A DNA stretch of 64,000 bases from NCBI RefSeq assembly GCF_000182565.1, contig NW_015971553.1:445045-509044 (forward strand), in the 5' to 3' direction. Made by a program: the position numbers and the translations under genes. Every line of letters starts with the position of its first letter. The first letter of the stretch is position 1. Below are positions 9,355 to 21,604 of this stretch, piece by piece. Origin of the DNA: Spizellomyces punctatus DAOM BR117. Its lineage: Eukaryota > Chytridiomycota > Chytridiomycetes > Spizellomycetales > Spizellomycetaceae. The notes beneath the pieces are model-generated. The model ran no database searches. It was not told where the DNA came from and saw nothing but the letters and a program-made list of their open reading frames with translations.

Positions 9355-9498
9355 GTTTGCTTTTGTTTTGCGCTTGCTATTAGGAGTGCCTCTGTAAAGA
9401 AGGGAGAGCAGAAGGAAGGCCTTTTATAAAGCGGAAGCTACAAGATGCCAGTACACAGCAAGACGCAGCATGACTCATCGACCGTGTCATAATCGGAC

Positions 9499-10234
9499 GT
9501 GATTGAAAATGGCACTAGGACCCATTATTATCCGGATTAATCCGGTTAGTCATATCGCATAATCAGCACCCCCATCTATCACTCAAAGCGGTGTGGCATG
9601 GATGCTAATGTTCTCCAAACTGCGGTGAGGCATGCTAATGTAACGTTTTGTCTTTTTCAGCTGGACCCCATTTTGCCACAATCGAGGTCTATAAAAGGGG
9701 GGCCTTTTGCTGTCTCTCCCCTTCCTCACCAGTTCCTCGACTCTCAAACCATCTGCGCAACTCTCATCGCGACTCGGTCCAATCATGAGAATGCAGATGT
9801 GGTGGTGCCGAGGACCTCGACCGCCCGACAGCAATCGTGATCAGAACCAGCGGCAACCAATTGGATCCGATAACAAAACCTACTATTATGCTGCTACACT
9901 TGTTGAGCTTGGTTGGTAAGTACCAATGGCATTTCTTTTCATTCTGTCATTCATCTCGCTGACATGCAGTTTTTAGTCTCCAAGCCTTGTCACTGAAGAT
10001 CCTCCAGCTTGCGAGTCTCCCCAATGTTGCGAAGACTCTGGCTTCAATGCCATCAAGAGTTCTGGATCAAGGCCTAGTAGGGACCGTGTGTGGTGGTGGG
10101 CAATTATCCGGTTACAACCAACCGTTACGTATTGCGTGTATAATTGTCTAGTAGTAGCTTAGCTTTTCCGAACCGGTTGTCGCCGGTTTATTCCCTGGTG
10201 TAGTAGCTAGTGCCATTTTCTGTCACCTCTACAC
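9499..10234 (+). mobile_element. Non-autonomous element A with Fanzor-like right end
   Basis: About 730 bp. The left end is GTGATTGAAAATGGCACTAG (9499); the right end (10207-10234) is its imperfect inverted copy and is followed by TA. Inside, in order: TATA box at 9690-9697, ATG at 9785, a short frame starting MRMQMWWCRGPRPPD, a canonical 54-nt intron (GTAAGT at 9916 to ATGCAG at 9969) with a GCTGAC branch site, then the hairpin block CCGAACCGGTTGTCGCCGGT at about 10169-10188. Element B carries the same architecture in inverse orientation at 53279-53882. No transposase or nuclease is encoded, so mobilisation must be in trans. The outer 8 bases of the left repeat look lost. Confidence 0.8.
9690..9697 (+). 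promoter_or_regulatory. TATA box inside element A
   Basis: TATAAAAG followed by GGGGGCC lies 95 bp upstream of the conserved ATG in element A. The same TATAAAAGGGGGGCC word is kept in element B, so it is part of the element and not of a neighbouring gene. Confidence 0.65.
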
Positions 10235-11129
10235 TAATCGACAAAAGATGTTTAACAAAATATGAATATCGTGCAAAGAAACGTGCTCGCAAAAGTGTTT
10301 TAGCAGGTTGGTCTGGACAAGAAGTTTTGTTGGATTCGTTTGGATTGGCATTGCAGCTGGCTGAGTTCCGGCAGCAAAGCACGAGGTGGATTTGTCTTTG
10401 ACGTTGTATCCAACAGAGCAATGAAACCACAAGGCCGTGACAGGCGAGTTGGAAGCTCATCTTGCGCTTGCCATCCTCTTCTCGATGTGGGCTTGCAAGG
10501 ATGTGAACACTTAGCGTCTTTTCGTAACTTGTCTTTGCACTCTAAACTATCGGATTCCTCCTATTCAACAGCTTATCAATAGCTGAAACACAGAGTCTTC
10601 AAATGCAGTAAGGCATGTCTGGTTAAAGATTATTATAGCGTACAAAATGGAAGGATGCTCTGGGGTGACCTAAAACATCACTGAATAACACCCATTTGCA
10701 TGTAAATGTTGCGCAAGATGCATGAGTGCTTTCGATAAAGCGTCACCAGGGAACATCATACTGGTGCTGAAAAGCGGTGCTCAACATGCTGTTTGCAAGT
10801 TTCAAGTGAAATCTACGGCATGGTTAACGCCTCAAAACCTGTGATCTACGGATGTTGGTATGTACATCAACCAGAAAGTCTTTCGGAGAAAGTTCATGCC
10901 AACCGTTCCAGCCCCGTACCGATCTATGGATTCCTTGAGTATTCAAACCAAATGTCTGCAATATCGGTTGGACAAACGTTGGAAAACACATCCCAAACCA
11001 GAAGTGTCAAACGATGGGATGTATCACGTGATGGGCATTACGATGTAACACTTTCCCCAGGCTAGACAAAAACTCCAGCCCATGTTGGTTCGTCACTCGT
11101 TTGGCGACCGTCCATTCACAAATTGCAAC
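10235..11129. other. Intergenic region, no supported gene
   Basis: Several short frames exist, for example one at 10793-11065 ending near VKRWDVSRDGHYDVTL, but I recognise no family and find no joining exons. They may be gene relics. The 3' part should include the promoter of the acyltransferase at 11130. Confidence 0.5.
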
Positions 11130-13213
11130 ATGTCGAAGCAGGGACCACTGAAGCGAAAATCCAAGGGTGTTCTTCCCGACAATGCTCTTTCAATTACAGA
11201 GCGCATCTTTTATCAGTCGGCACCAGGTCGACCACAGGTGACGTACGGAAGGGCAAGGGCATCTTCAGGGATTTGTATTAACAGTCATCTTCTCGGTCTC
11301 GTCTATACAACAATGGGTTCCTCCAGGTCATAATGTCCTTTCTGTTGCGCCTACACCTTCCACCGCAAACGCCAGACGTATCAATCCCACGGCTCGTCGA
11401 CCTACTCAAGCTAGCTGCCTCCGAACACTATCGCTTGACATCTTTTGTAGATCCTACCACACTCACCGTTCGCCCGTTGGGGGAAACTGCGGCAGATTTC
11501 AAGCCAGAATATCGTGTGGTAGCTCGGGAGGATCATGACACGTGGAGAAACGTCTTTTGTGATGAGATGAACATAAATTTCGACACCAACGATGTTACGA
11601 AACCTCTTTGGAGGACGGTTATAATTGCGCACAAGAGCGTGGCGAATGGTCAGGATGTGGCTCCGTTGAAAGCGATAGATAGTGCAGTTGGGCTCAATGA
11701 CTCAGCTTTGACGGTTCCGTCGGGAGAAGGAGAAACGGAGACTGGGTCGTCGAGTCCGAACTCGTCACACACTGTACCTAGCGCGGTAGAGTCTACGGAC
11801 ACACTCATTCCGGCGCAGCTCGGTCCCAACAAGATCGATACATCCCCGCTTACTTATTCATCACACCGACTGGAAGATAAGCGTCATTTTGAGATCATTT
11901 TCTCTTTCCATCATTGCTTAGGGGATGGGCTTTCGATGTATGCTTTTGCAAAGACGTTCCTGGCGGTGTGCGATGCCGATCATTTGAACGCAAGTGATCT
12001 ACGATTGGAAACGGTTGCACTGGTCACTGAGCCGCCACCATTGATTGATAATCTCTTTAATCCGTATCTGGTGCAAGTACTTCCTGGTAGGAACTGTACA
12101 GTCCCATTTAGCTGTCGGGATATTGGCCGATTGACCGCTAACTTGCATCATTTGAAAGTGGCCGCATCAATGGCAGTGAGCTTTGCGACCTCGAAAGGCC
12201 GCTCCCGCTTCAAAGGTCGTAAAGTCGATCGCATTACGGACAATACAGCTTCCCAAGCTTCATCATCAGATCCCATAACCCTAAACTCAACAGATGCTGA
12301 AACCGCTCTAAAACAAGAGTCACGACCCACCTTAACACGTCCCCTCACATTACCCATCCCACGCCCGCTTTTAAACACATCACAAACAAACGCTCGCTTC
12401 CTTTGGTTCGATTCTGTGTTTACCGAATCTCTCAGAAAAAGAGCAAAAAGGGAGAAGACATCCATAGCGGCTGTTTTGGTGGTTGCTGCAATGGCTGCAG
12501 TTCGATCCGCATTCGAGACAATTCCCAAGTATTCCCAAGATCCATCAAAAAGGTGCCGCAAACGCCTGCCAACTCATCAAGGATGGGTAGTCACATCTAC
12601 TATCCGATATCTGCTACCGGGATCGCGCCTCTTGCAAGGTGGCGACAGAGCAACCGATCCTGCCATGCAAATATTTGGTGGATATAGTGGAAGTGTCATG
12701 AATTCGGCTCATCGATGTACCGACAGCGACACGTTCTGGGGGAGAGTTCGGTCAGTGCGGAGACGGATAGCGCAAAGTCAGCGATCAAGCGTGGCTCGAC
12801 TTCAATTGGTAAATTGGTGTTTCCGCCATAAATCATTGTGGAAACGTATAAATGAGAGCACAGATCTCTCCAAACTTTCGCGATCCTATTCTGTAGAAGT
12901 AGCGAATTTGGGTGCTTGGGATTATCCTATTGCTTCACCACGACATAAATCACAGGACGACCCTAGAGCAGTATTATCTCATTTTGCAGGATTAGTGAAT
13001 TCCTCCTTTGACGGCGTACGCGGTTTGTTTACGTTAGGTGTGATCACACTGGGTGGTGATATGAGCGTTGGCGTAGGTTATGATAAGCATTCAGTGAGTG
13101 AAGCTGATGCAGACGCCTTTGTCACTGCATTTGAAAGATGCATGCGCAAGTTAGTGCTTGATGATAATGGACAAAAGAGTAGAGTTACAGTTGGGGAGCT
13201 ACGAAAGTCTTGA
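11130..13213 (+). CDS. CoA-dependent acyltransferase (alcohol acetyltransferase-like)
   Basis: Two exons: 11130-11237 and 11327-13213, joined in phase 0 (GTGACG...CTCCAG), 664 aa. Exon 1 supplies the typical N-terminus (LSITERIFYQSAPGRPQV); exon 2 continues with VIMSFLLRLHLPP. The catalytic motif is FHHCLGDGLSMY, matching HHxxxDG of the condensation/CoA-dependent acyltransferase fold. A low-complexity Ser/Thr-rich insert (about 250 bp from 11650) precedes it. The C-terminal half carries GGYSGSVMNS and VANLGAWDY, where the family usually has its second structural motif. Likely transfers an acyl group from CoA to an alcohol; substrate unknown. No adjacent biosynthetic genes suggest a cluster. 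Confidence 0.65.
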
Positions 13214-14083
13214 TTGTAAAATAGATGACATAGATCTCTTTCCTGCGTTGGACTGACTGACGCTCAACAGTCTTGTTGAATTAAAAAAGAAAAACCAAAA
13301 AACCATTCATAAACTGAATCCGTTGCACTTAAACAAGTTGGCTTGTCGTGTTTTCTTTGATGACACAAATCGACTTTAAATGCTTTTAATGTCTTTTTGA
13401 ATTTTTTTTAGAGGGAAACTAAACGTGGGGTTTCTATGGCGAGAGTTTTGGCCTGAGACGTAGCAGGCTTTTTGGTTGAAAAGGTTTCTAGTGTTTTCAA
13501 CAAACACACACAAACTATACTTGTTTGTGCAGGAACACAGTTGGGGAGAGTTTGAGGCTAGATACGCAGCAACTACTACTACACACACACGCACAAGGTC
13601 AAGAACGCCGCTACCTTTTTTTCACCAGGGAGGACCGGTCCGCGTTGGTTGAGAGAACCAGGACTACGCCAAAAGCTAAAACGAGGTAGGTCATGCCATT
13701 TCACTATGCATGGCACATGCTGTACTCGCATGAGCGACACTGGGCATTGTTGGAACAGGGGACACGGAGTTTCAAGACGTGTTGCCAACGAACAGGACTG
13801 GGAACAGTGGGGACGGCGGGCATACTTGTAGCAGGGAGTGAAAGGTTTTCTGCCGTGAGTAAATCTGGTCGACCTCAGTGAGCGGGTTGTCGGACGATTA
13901 GTTGTCCTATGCCTCACTGGTCTTCATATACGCTAGCCAAGCTAGAAAGAGAGCTGCGCAGGAGGTTGAGAGTGACCTATACTGTCTTTTCTGTGGGGAC
14001 TGGTGCTAGCCGACGACCAAAACAGTCGTAGCTGAGCATTAGACGCTGGGATCTAACGTATCTACTCTGATTCTCCCATCAGG
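13214..14083. other. Intergenic region
   Basis: About 870 bp with A/T-rich runs near 13280-13420 and a CA-rich stretch near 13571-13592 (ACACACACACGCAC). No gene supported on either strand. It separates the acyltransferase from the CHD remodeler and should hold the latter's promoter. Confidence 0.6.
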
Positions 14084-17000
14084 ATGAGCGACTTTGACAG
14101 CCTTCCATTAACATCCTCCGAAACCTTCACACCAATACGCTCGGAAACACCATTAACCGACCCATTCGACTCTGACTCCTCTCTATCTGACATATCGGAT
14201 GCGCATGGTGAGGATGATGACCTGGATGATGGCCGACCGGTTACCGCCAGTATCAATGGGAATACGAATGGGAATGGGAATGCCATGTCACAAGACTTTC
14301 TAGATGACAATGAGGTATGATTCTTTGGGTTATCTCTCATAATGTTCTTCATCCTAATCCATACGTTTAGTCGAACGAATCTGATGAGCTCGACGATGAC
14401 GATGATGACGATGACGAAGATTTTGAGGAGACTGAAGCCCGAAAAGGAAAGTCAAAGTCAAAGAAAGGAGCTGCTACCTCCAAAAAGTCCTCTGCTGCAC
14501 GTGCGGGAAACGCAAAGCCTGCTCCGTATGATAGCATTGTTATACCTATGGGTGACAAGTCATCGATCGAGAAACTTATTTCATGGCGGACAACGGATGA
14601 TGGAAGCGAGGAAATTCTTGTGAAATACAAGGTACGACTCCTGCCCATTTCTTGTTTGCCTACTTGGTCGTCGAGCTCATGCGGGATTTCCTTTCCATCT
14701 TCAAAAGAATTTGAGCTATTGCCATGCGGAATGGCTACCGCGTGCAGAGGTGGAGGGAAGCAAAATGGGAAAGATGCGTGTCAAACGCTTCATGGAGAAG
14801 CCATCGTGGGAGATGCAGTGGAGCGAGGATGAGCCTTTCAATCCATCGTTCCTCAAAGTAAGCTCATCGTCGCAAGAGATGTCCGCTTCTTTCATGCAAT
14901 AATTCATTTGGTTTTTCAGATCGACCGATTGCTGGATGAAGGAGAATTAGGAGACAAGGTTTTCTATCTTGTGAAATGGTGCGCGCAAACGTACGATGCT
15001 AGCACCTGGGAGAATGCAGAAAAAGTCAAGGAGGTGCGAGATTCTTTGCTAGATTGATCGTCCTGGTTATCGGTGCATTAATACCTTATTGTACCTCTCC
15101 ATCAGCTGGACGCTGACAAGATCACAGAGTTTGCACGGCGGCGGCACCTCGATTCTGCAAAGGAGGCCAGTTATTTGGCTCCCCGTAAACGCCCGAATCC
15201 AAAGGAATGGAAAAAGTTGGACGAATCGCCATCGTGAGTATTTGATATTCGATGCTTTCTCTCCCTTAGGTCAGAGCTAATCCTACTTGGCTCCATAGAT
15301 ACAAAAATGACATGCAACTTCGGCCATACCAACTAGAAGGTTTGAACTGGCTCCTATTCTGGTAAATCGTTTGGGTTCTTTTTCGATATTTTTATAGAAA
15401 AGAATACTGACGCGGCACCTTTACCAGCTGGTACAACAGACAAAATAGTATTTTGGCGGACGAAATGGGGTAAGTGGTGCCCGACAATCGGTATTCTCAT
15501 TTCTTAGTCAACGTCTAATTGACCAAACTTTTTAGGCTGGGAAAAACTGTGCAATCTACCGTCTTTCTGGACTATCTCTACACCAAGGAGAGATTCTGCG
15601 GACCGTTCCTGATCGTCACTCCACTTTCAACCATCGGTAACTGGGAACGGGAAATCAAAACCTGGACAGAGTTGAATGTTGTCGTATACCACGGCCGAGA
15701 TATATCCCGAAAGCTCATCGAAGAGACAGAGTTTTATTATAGGGACTCTCAGGGGCACATCATTCCGGACATATACAAGTTCGATATCATTCTGACAACA
15801 TACGAGATGGCAATGGCTGGTGCCTCACACTTGCGACCCATAGCATGGCGATGTGTCGTTTTGGATGAGGCGCATCGTCTCAAGAATAAGACGTCAAAAG
15901 TGTCGGAAATTCTAAAGACATATAGGATGGACCACCGAGTTCTTTTGACTGGAACGCCATTGCAGAATTCTTTGGATGAGCTGTGGGCGTTGCTCAATTT
16001 CCTGCAACCCGATAGATTCGGGTCTGAGAGCGATTTCCAGAGGGAGTATGGAAGTTTGAGCAGCGCAGCTGATGTGGAGAAACTGCAAGGACTACTCAAA
16101 CCACTTATGCTACGTCGAATGAAGGAAGACGTTGAAAAATCTCTTCCCGTCAAGGAAGAAACGATCATTGAGGTGGAGTTAACCACGACGCAGAAGAAAT
16201 GGTACCGATCAATTTTGGAAAAGAACTTCACTTGGCTGAAACAAGGGACGAAGAAAACTAATGTTCCAAACCTCATTAACACCATGATCGAGCTCCGCAA
16301 GTGTTGTATACACCCGTTTTTGTTGAAAGGTGCCGAAGACCAGATTATGAGGGAAAGAGGAGGGGATACCGTAGAGCACCACTTTCAAGCTCTCGTACAA
16401 GCTTCAGGGAAGATGGTTCTTATTGACAAGTTGTTGACAAAGCTGAAAGCTGGCGGACACAAAGTCTTGATATTCTCGCAGATGACACGTTGTCTGGATC
16501 TTATACAGGACTATCTCCGGGGTCGCCAATGGCATTTCGAGCGTATCGATGGTGGTGTACGTGGAGATTTGCGGCAGGCAGCTATTGATCGGTTTTCAGC
16601 ACCGGATAGTGACACTTTCATCTTCTTGCTCTGTACTCGCGCTGGTGGTGTGGGAATCAACCTTACAGCTGCAGATACCTGCATCATCTTTGATAGGTAG
16701 GTTGAAATGGAGCAACTCCAATTAGCGCGGCCATGACGTGTACCTGATCGTTCTGTTTCCCCTCTCAGTGACTGGAATCCGCAGAACGACTTGCAAGCAC
16801 AAAGTCGAGTGCATCGAATTGGTCAAAAGAGGCCAGTACAAATATATAGACTAATAACCCGCAATACCTACGAGCGCGAAATGTTTGATCGCGCCAGTAT
16901 GAAGCTAGGTCTTGATCGAGCAATCTTACAAAGAATGGATGCTCAATCGCTTGGGGAATCTGGGCTCGACGGTCTGGATACCTCGAAACCACCATCTTCG

Positions 17001-20000
17001 CTGTCCAAAACGGAAATCGAAGAATTGCTGAAGAAGGGTGCTTATGGTGCTATGTTGGACGATGATGCAAGTAATCAGTTCTGCGATGAAGATATTGATA
17101 GCATTTTATCACGACGGACCCATGTCATCAAGCATGATACTACTACACAGTCAGAAAAAGGCTCAATATTCTCCAAAGCCACTTTCTCGGCATCAAATGC
17201 CGACAACGTTGACGTCAATGATCCCGATTTCTGGGATAAAATGGCTGAAAGGGCCAAACTGGAAGTAGTCGAAATAACGCCAGAAGCGGACCTGATTCTT
17301 GATTTACCGCGACAGCGTCGTCAAGTGCAGCGATTCGGGGCGGTATCAAGAGGGAGCCCTTTTGAAGACGAGGACGACGGGAGCCGCGGGTCACGTTCAG
17401 ACACGGTGAAACCATGGGCATTGGCTGAAAAAACGCGATTAGAGCGGGCTATGATGGTCCATGGTTTTTCTGGCTGGCAGAAGATGGTAGAGGAAGCCTT
17501 ACCGAGACGTGCGGTTGAGGATGTCAAAGCATGCGCTAGAGCAATGGTCATTCACGGGTTGAAGGTCACCTCCTACTCGGAAGCAGAACTGATTAACGAT
17601 GTCAAAGCTGCTCTTGCACAGGAAACGGGAGATATTCTGGATGATACCAATTACGTGATACCTGAGATCCCCTACGAAGGTGCTACAAGACGCCAAATTG
17701 CAGAGTATCGTTCCTTCTTGCTTGATGCCCCACCGGAATACCATGAGCATCTTGAAAAGAGGGCTAAAAATATGCTCTCTAGAATCGCCATGATGTTCTG
17801 CATTCGCGAAAAGATAAAACCCACAAAAGACATGAAGATGCCGCGCGTCGTTGGAGCGCCTCCTGCACCTTGGTGGGGATTAGTTCAAGATCGAGATTTG
17901 ATAATCGGGATATCGAAATATGGGTACCAGCAATACGATAGAATACGTATGGATCCTGAGCTATGTTTCTTCTCGCAAACTTTTGCGGATCTTCCCGCTG
18001 CGGACACGAATGGTGATGTGGAACTGGGCATCGATAGAAAGGACGATAAAGACAATGTGGATCCGGATGATGTGGACGACGTTGTAGATGAAAATGGTCG
18101 ATTTCCAGCTGCCGACACACCAGGTTCAGAAAATGCATCAGGAACCGCTACCCCGTCATTCGATGCAACTGAACAAGCCGGCAACAATGGACTGCACTTC
18201 CCATCACCTAGTGACCTCGGTTTCCGCTTGAGACGCATAATGGCCGCATTTCAAAAGGAATTGAATTCAGCTGCTCGAGAGGAGGCCAAGCGTCAACAAG
18301 CTGAAGAGCGCACTCGATTGAGGCAAGAGAAGGAGCAGGAGAAGATTCGTGCCAGAGAACATGACCTGACACGAAAGGAAAGACAAGAATTCTTGCGGAC
18401 TCTCATGTCCTTTGGTGTGGAGACTCTGCCAGGATCTCCTGGTGTCCGTGATTGGAAACGCTTCAAGGAGCTGTCAAACTTGCGAAAATCTCCTGAAGTC
18501 TTGGAAGATCACTTTATTAAGCTAATGGCCATATGCGACGATGTCATTCGCTGCACGGAACTAGCTGCGATGCAGAATGGAACGAATGGATTATCCCTTG
18601 GCGATGCAGAAGAAGCGCTGGAAGCCTCGATTAGAGAAAAGGACCCCGATATCACCTATGATAAGGCAAAAAAGTTGCTTAAGCGACTTGATCAGATGCG
18701 GATACTGCGTGAACAGGTTTTACCCCATCCTCAGGTATGCGATTTCTTGAAGATCTAAATGTTGCGTTTGTCCCGGCTCTGACTTTAGTTCTACGCTTTA
18801 GCTTGATGACCGTTTGGCAATACTGAAACGTCATGGTCGATCAGGATTGCCGAGGTAAGTCAAAGGAGAGCGTTTGTTCTTGGGCTGAAAAGATATCAAT
18901 GCGTACTTTGGTTGCAGCTGGTGGTCATCCGAGTATGATAAGCACTTCCTGCTCGGAATAGCCAAATGGGGTCTTAACAGAAGCGATCTCATCATGGAAG
19001 GTGAGTAGCAAACCTCAGGCCAAACTTTGTGACAATTTTGTAACATTATCCTCCTCCATCAGATCCGACATCGGCGTTCTTCCCTCTCCATCAAGAGTTC
19101 CTTCAGTCGCTCGAGGTTCGCCGCGCCGAAAATATATCTAGAGACGAGCTCGTTGACGGCAAATGGGAGGAAAAATTCTGGATGAGAGAGCCTGTGGCAC
19201 TACGGCGCTTTGAGGCTCTTTTGGAGGCTGCGTTGAAGGAACCCCCACCAAAGTCGCAGAAAAAGCATGGGCGGAGGTCAAAAGCATCGTCGCCGGACCG
19301 CATGTACGATGACTTAATGCAATCTCCAAAGGATTATTCCGGAAAATCCGTCCGACTGAAGCTCAAAGTTGGCTACAGCCCTTACATGGACGATGATATA
19401 CCACCGGAAGAGACACCTTCTCAAAAACGAAAGCGTACCGCGTCACGGGAAGACAGCGGAGGACGGAAGAGAGCAAAGGGCCGTGTAAAGGAAGAGGATG
19501 ACCTAAGTGGGGATGATACCGATGAGATGTTGCAAGCGGCCCGTAAGAGGACTGATAAGAAAAAGAAGAAACGACGAGAGGTGGAAGAGTTCGATGCCCC
19601 GGAGATGGAAGGCGAGGAGTATGATGTGGCATGGGAGTCTCCACGCCCACACAAAAGTCACCGATCCACCCCTACCGGGAGCGACCGAAAAAGGAAAAAA
19701 CATCGGAAATCTGAGCGGCATAGCCTCACGTTTGGAGAATATGAAGGCGCTCATGTGAAAAGCGATGCTGAAGACTCTATGGATGATACGCGAAAGCGGC
19801 ATCGTCGAAGTAAGCACGACAAGTCCGAGAAACGGAAAAAGCACAGGCACAAGAGTTCTACACATCCAGAGCTGGAAACGGAGGAACTCTCTGAGCGACA
19901 TTCACGTAAACGCTCAAAGTCACATAACGACTACCCAACGGACGCTGCTGTGGATCCGATGGAAACCTCACAACGATCCAGATATTCCATAGATTATCTT

Positions 20001-20087
20001 GAACAACATGCTGTCACGACGGGACCAGCAGACGTTGAACAGTTTGGGGACCCTATATTTGATAGCGATGCCGGCGAAGATCTTTGA
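14084..20087 (+). CDS. CHD chromatin remodeler, CHD6-9 (Kismet/CHD7) class
   Basis: Twelve exons can be traced with GT-AG junctions and an unbroken frame: 14084-14314, 14371-14631, 14708-14857, 14920-15033, 15106-15233, 15299-15361, 15428-15469, 15536-16696, 16769-18734, 18802-18854, 18918-19000, 19063-20087; 1758 aa. Order: acidic N-terminus, two chromodomains ([27 protein letters not shown]), SNF2 ATPase with Walker A DEMGLGKT and DEAH box ([10 protein letters not shown]), helicase C ([32 protein letters not shown]). Hallmarks of CHD6-9 follow: [39 protein letters not shown] and [16 protein letters not shown] Lys/Arg-rich, likely disordered tail of about 280 residues closes the protein. It slides or evicts nucleosomes in the nucleus. 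Confidence 0.92.
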
Positions 20088-20333
20088 ACATGTGGTTTCG
20101 CTTGCAGTGAAGGGGGGTGGAACGTGTGTTGGAGGTGGACTGTTAGTATTCCGGAGCACTGTGTATAGCTTTTTAGAGTGGAGAGAGTGGGGCACCAAGT
20201 GTCAAATATATGGCTTGATATGTTACGGATATACTTTTGATGGAACGAACGTGTCCTAATGGATATTTGGCTGAAGTGATGGAAAAGCACTCAAGTTTGC
20301 AATGCCAACGCAACCTCATTTGATAGCGATTGT

Positions 20334-21373
20334 CTATGATTCTCTCTTTTTTCTACCCTCCCTCTCTCGACAGCCATCCGCTAGCCGATGAGCTGGGTCA
20401 AATCCACATGCTTGTAACGGGTTGACTAATGCAGGGTTTGGAATTGTATTATCTATTGCTCCTAATGAAGTGTATCTATAAGAAATAACAAGCGATTAGT
20501 GATGGTCGTGTGGTCAATGAGCCCATTAGCATCAACTAACCCAAGATCGTATAAAATACAGTATGGGATTCTAAGATTTGCTAGTCCTTTCCAGATGTCT
20601 GCGTAATTCCAGTCCAGGATGGGATGTACACGCATGAGTGTCGGCCAATCCGGATCTGTCATCTGAAATGGCTGCAAGTGTTCTAATGCAAACAGAGCGT
20701 AAGAATGTCACTTGGTCTGGACTGTGACTGACTGTTTATGCTAACCTCCAAAAGGATCTGTTCGTCTTGTTCCTACCAACATTGCCTTCGTCTCTGGATA
20801 TCGATCTAGAAAGACTTGCAGCCCAGCCCGCATGGGTCCGTACATTTTTACCAGTTCCAGATTGTATCTAGAGGTAACAAAGTTATTGTCAATGTCTGGT
20901 CAAGGTGGACAGCTACCATCGGGCACTTACCGGTCGACGCAGAACTCTACAAAATCGTCGACCTCTGGAAACGAATTTGTGTAGGCAACATAGAGTGTCT
21001 TTATTTTTGTTCGCTTTCCACTGGGATTTTCTCGTTCGTACGCTTGTCGTGCTGCATATAGCAAGTGCAGGAGAACTGTACAGTCTTTTCCTCCGTTGAA
21101 ACTGAGCGCCACATTGTCTGGCCTAGCATAGTGGAGAGCAAATGTCAGGACAAGCAAGAAGATAAATGAAAGGGTACCAAAAGCTCACCCATATCGTTTT
21201 AGAGCCTCCTTTATGATTTTAAAGGACTCGTCCACTTTTTGAGCTCCCTCTAGGTTACCAACAAGTACCCGCTCCACATCTTCTAACGGCGCGAAAGACT
21301 CAGGATGGTCCGAGACGACCGCATACCTATGCCCGTTCACGCACACCCGTTTGGCTTGTGCGTATTCGTTCAT
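20334..21373 (-). CDS. FAD1: FAD synthetase (FMN adenylyltransferase)
   Basis: Minus-strand gene with at least five exons. Exon 1 starts [14 protein letters not shown] (ATG 21373). Exon 2 has the PAPS-reductase-type nucleotide loop [18 protein letters not shown]. Exon 3 reads [20 protein letters not shown]...[10 protein letters not shown], exon 4 [20 protein letters not shown] and [10 protein letters not shown]. The last exon completes [17 protein letters not shown] and ends at a TAG at 20334-20336. These are the diagnostic motifs of eukaryotic FAD1, which transfers AMP from ATP to FMN. The start lies 231 bp from VPS54 on the opposite strand, and the 3' end converges on the CHD gene. Confidence 0.87.
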
Positions 21374-21604
21374 GCAGTTTGCCGATGCAAAGGCGACTTT
21401 CTCCCCCTACTGACCCTGCTGCATTTACAATTTCGGGAGATCTCAAAACACTTTTGGAGGTGCTCGAAGTCTAGTCACGTGATATGGTTGAGTCAGCAAA
21501 CTCGCCGCGACGATCGACGCTTTCCAGCAGCTTGTACTTAAGATCGTCCCATGATCTGCGGGGACTAGTTTCTTCCACGCGCAAAAGCCTAAATAAGTTG
21601 GCAG

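Noticed and set aside
9491-10243. Target duplication TAATCGGAC / TAATCGACAA around element A
   Set aside because: The left word touches the shortened terminal repeat and the right word lies 8 bp beyond the matching point; element B shows a clean TA duplication instead, so the longer match is probably chance.
10793-11065. 90-codon frame ending WDVSRDGHYDVTLSPG as a gene
   Set aside because: Composition looks coding-like, but there is no family match, no supported exon to join, and the next confirmed gene starts at 11130 in another frame.
13376-13917. Minus-strand frames in the gap before the CHD gene
   Set aside because: Cys/His/Arg-rich translations without repeats of a zinc-finger pattern, interrupted frames and no splice support.
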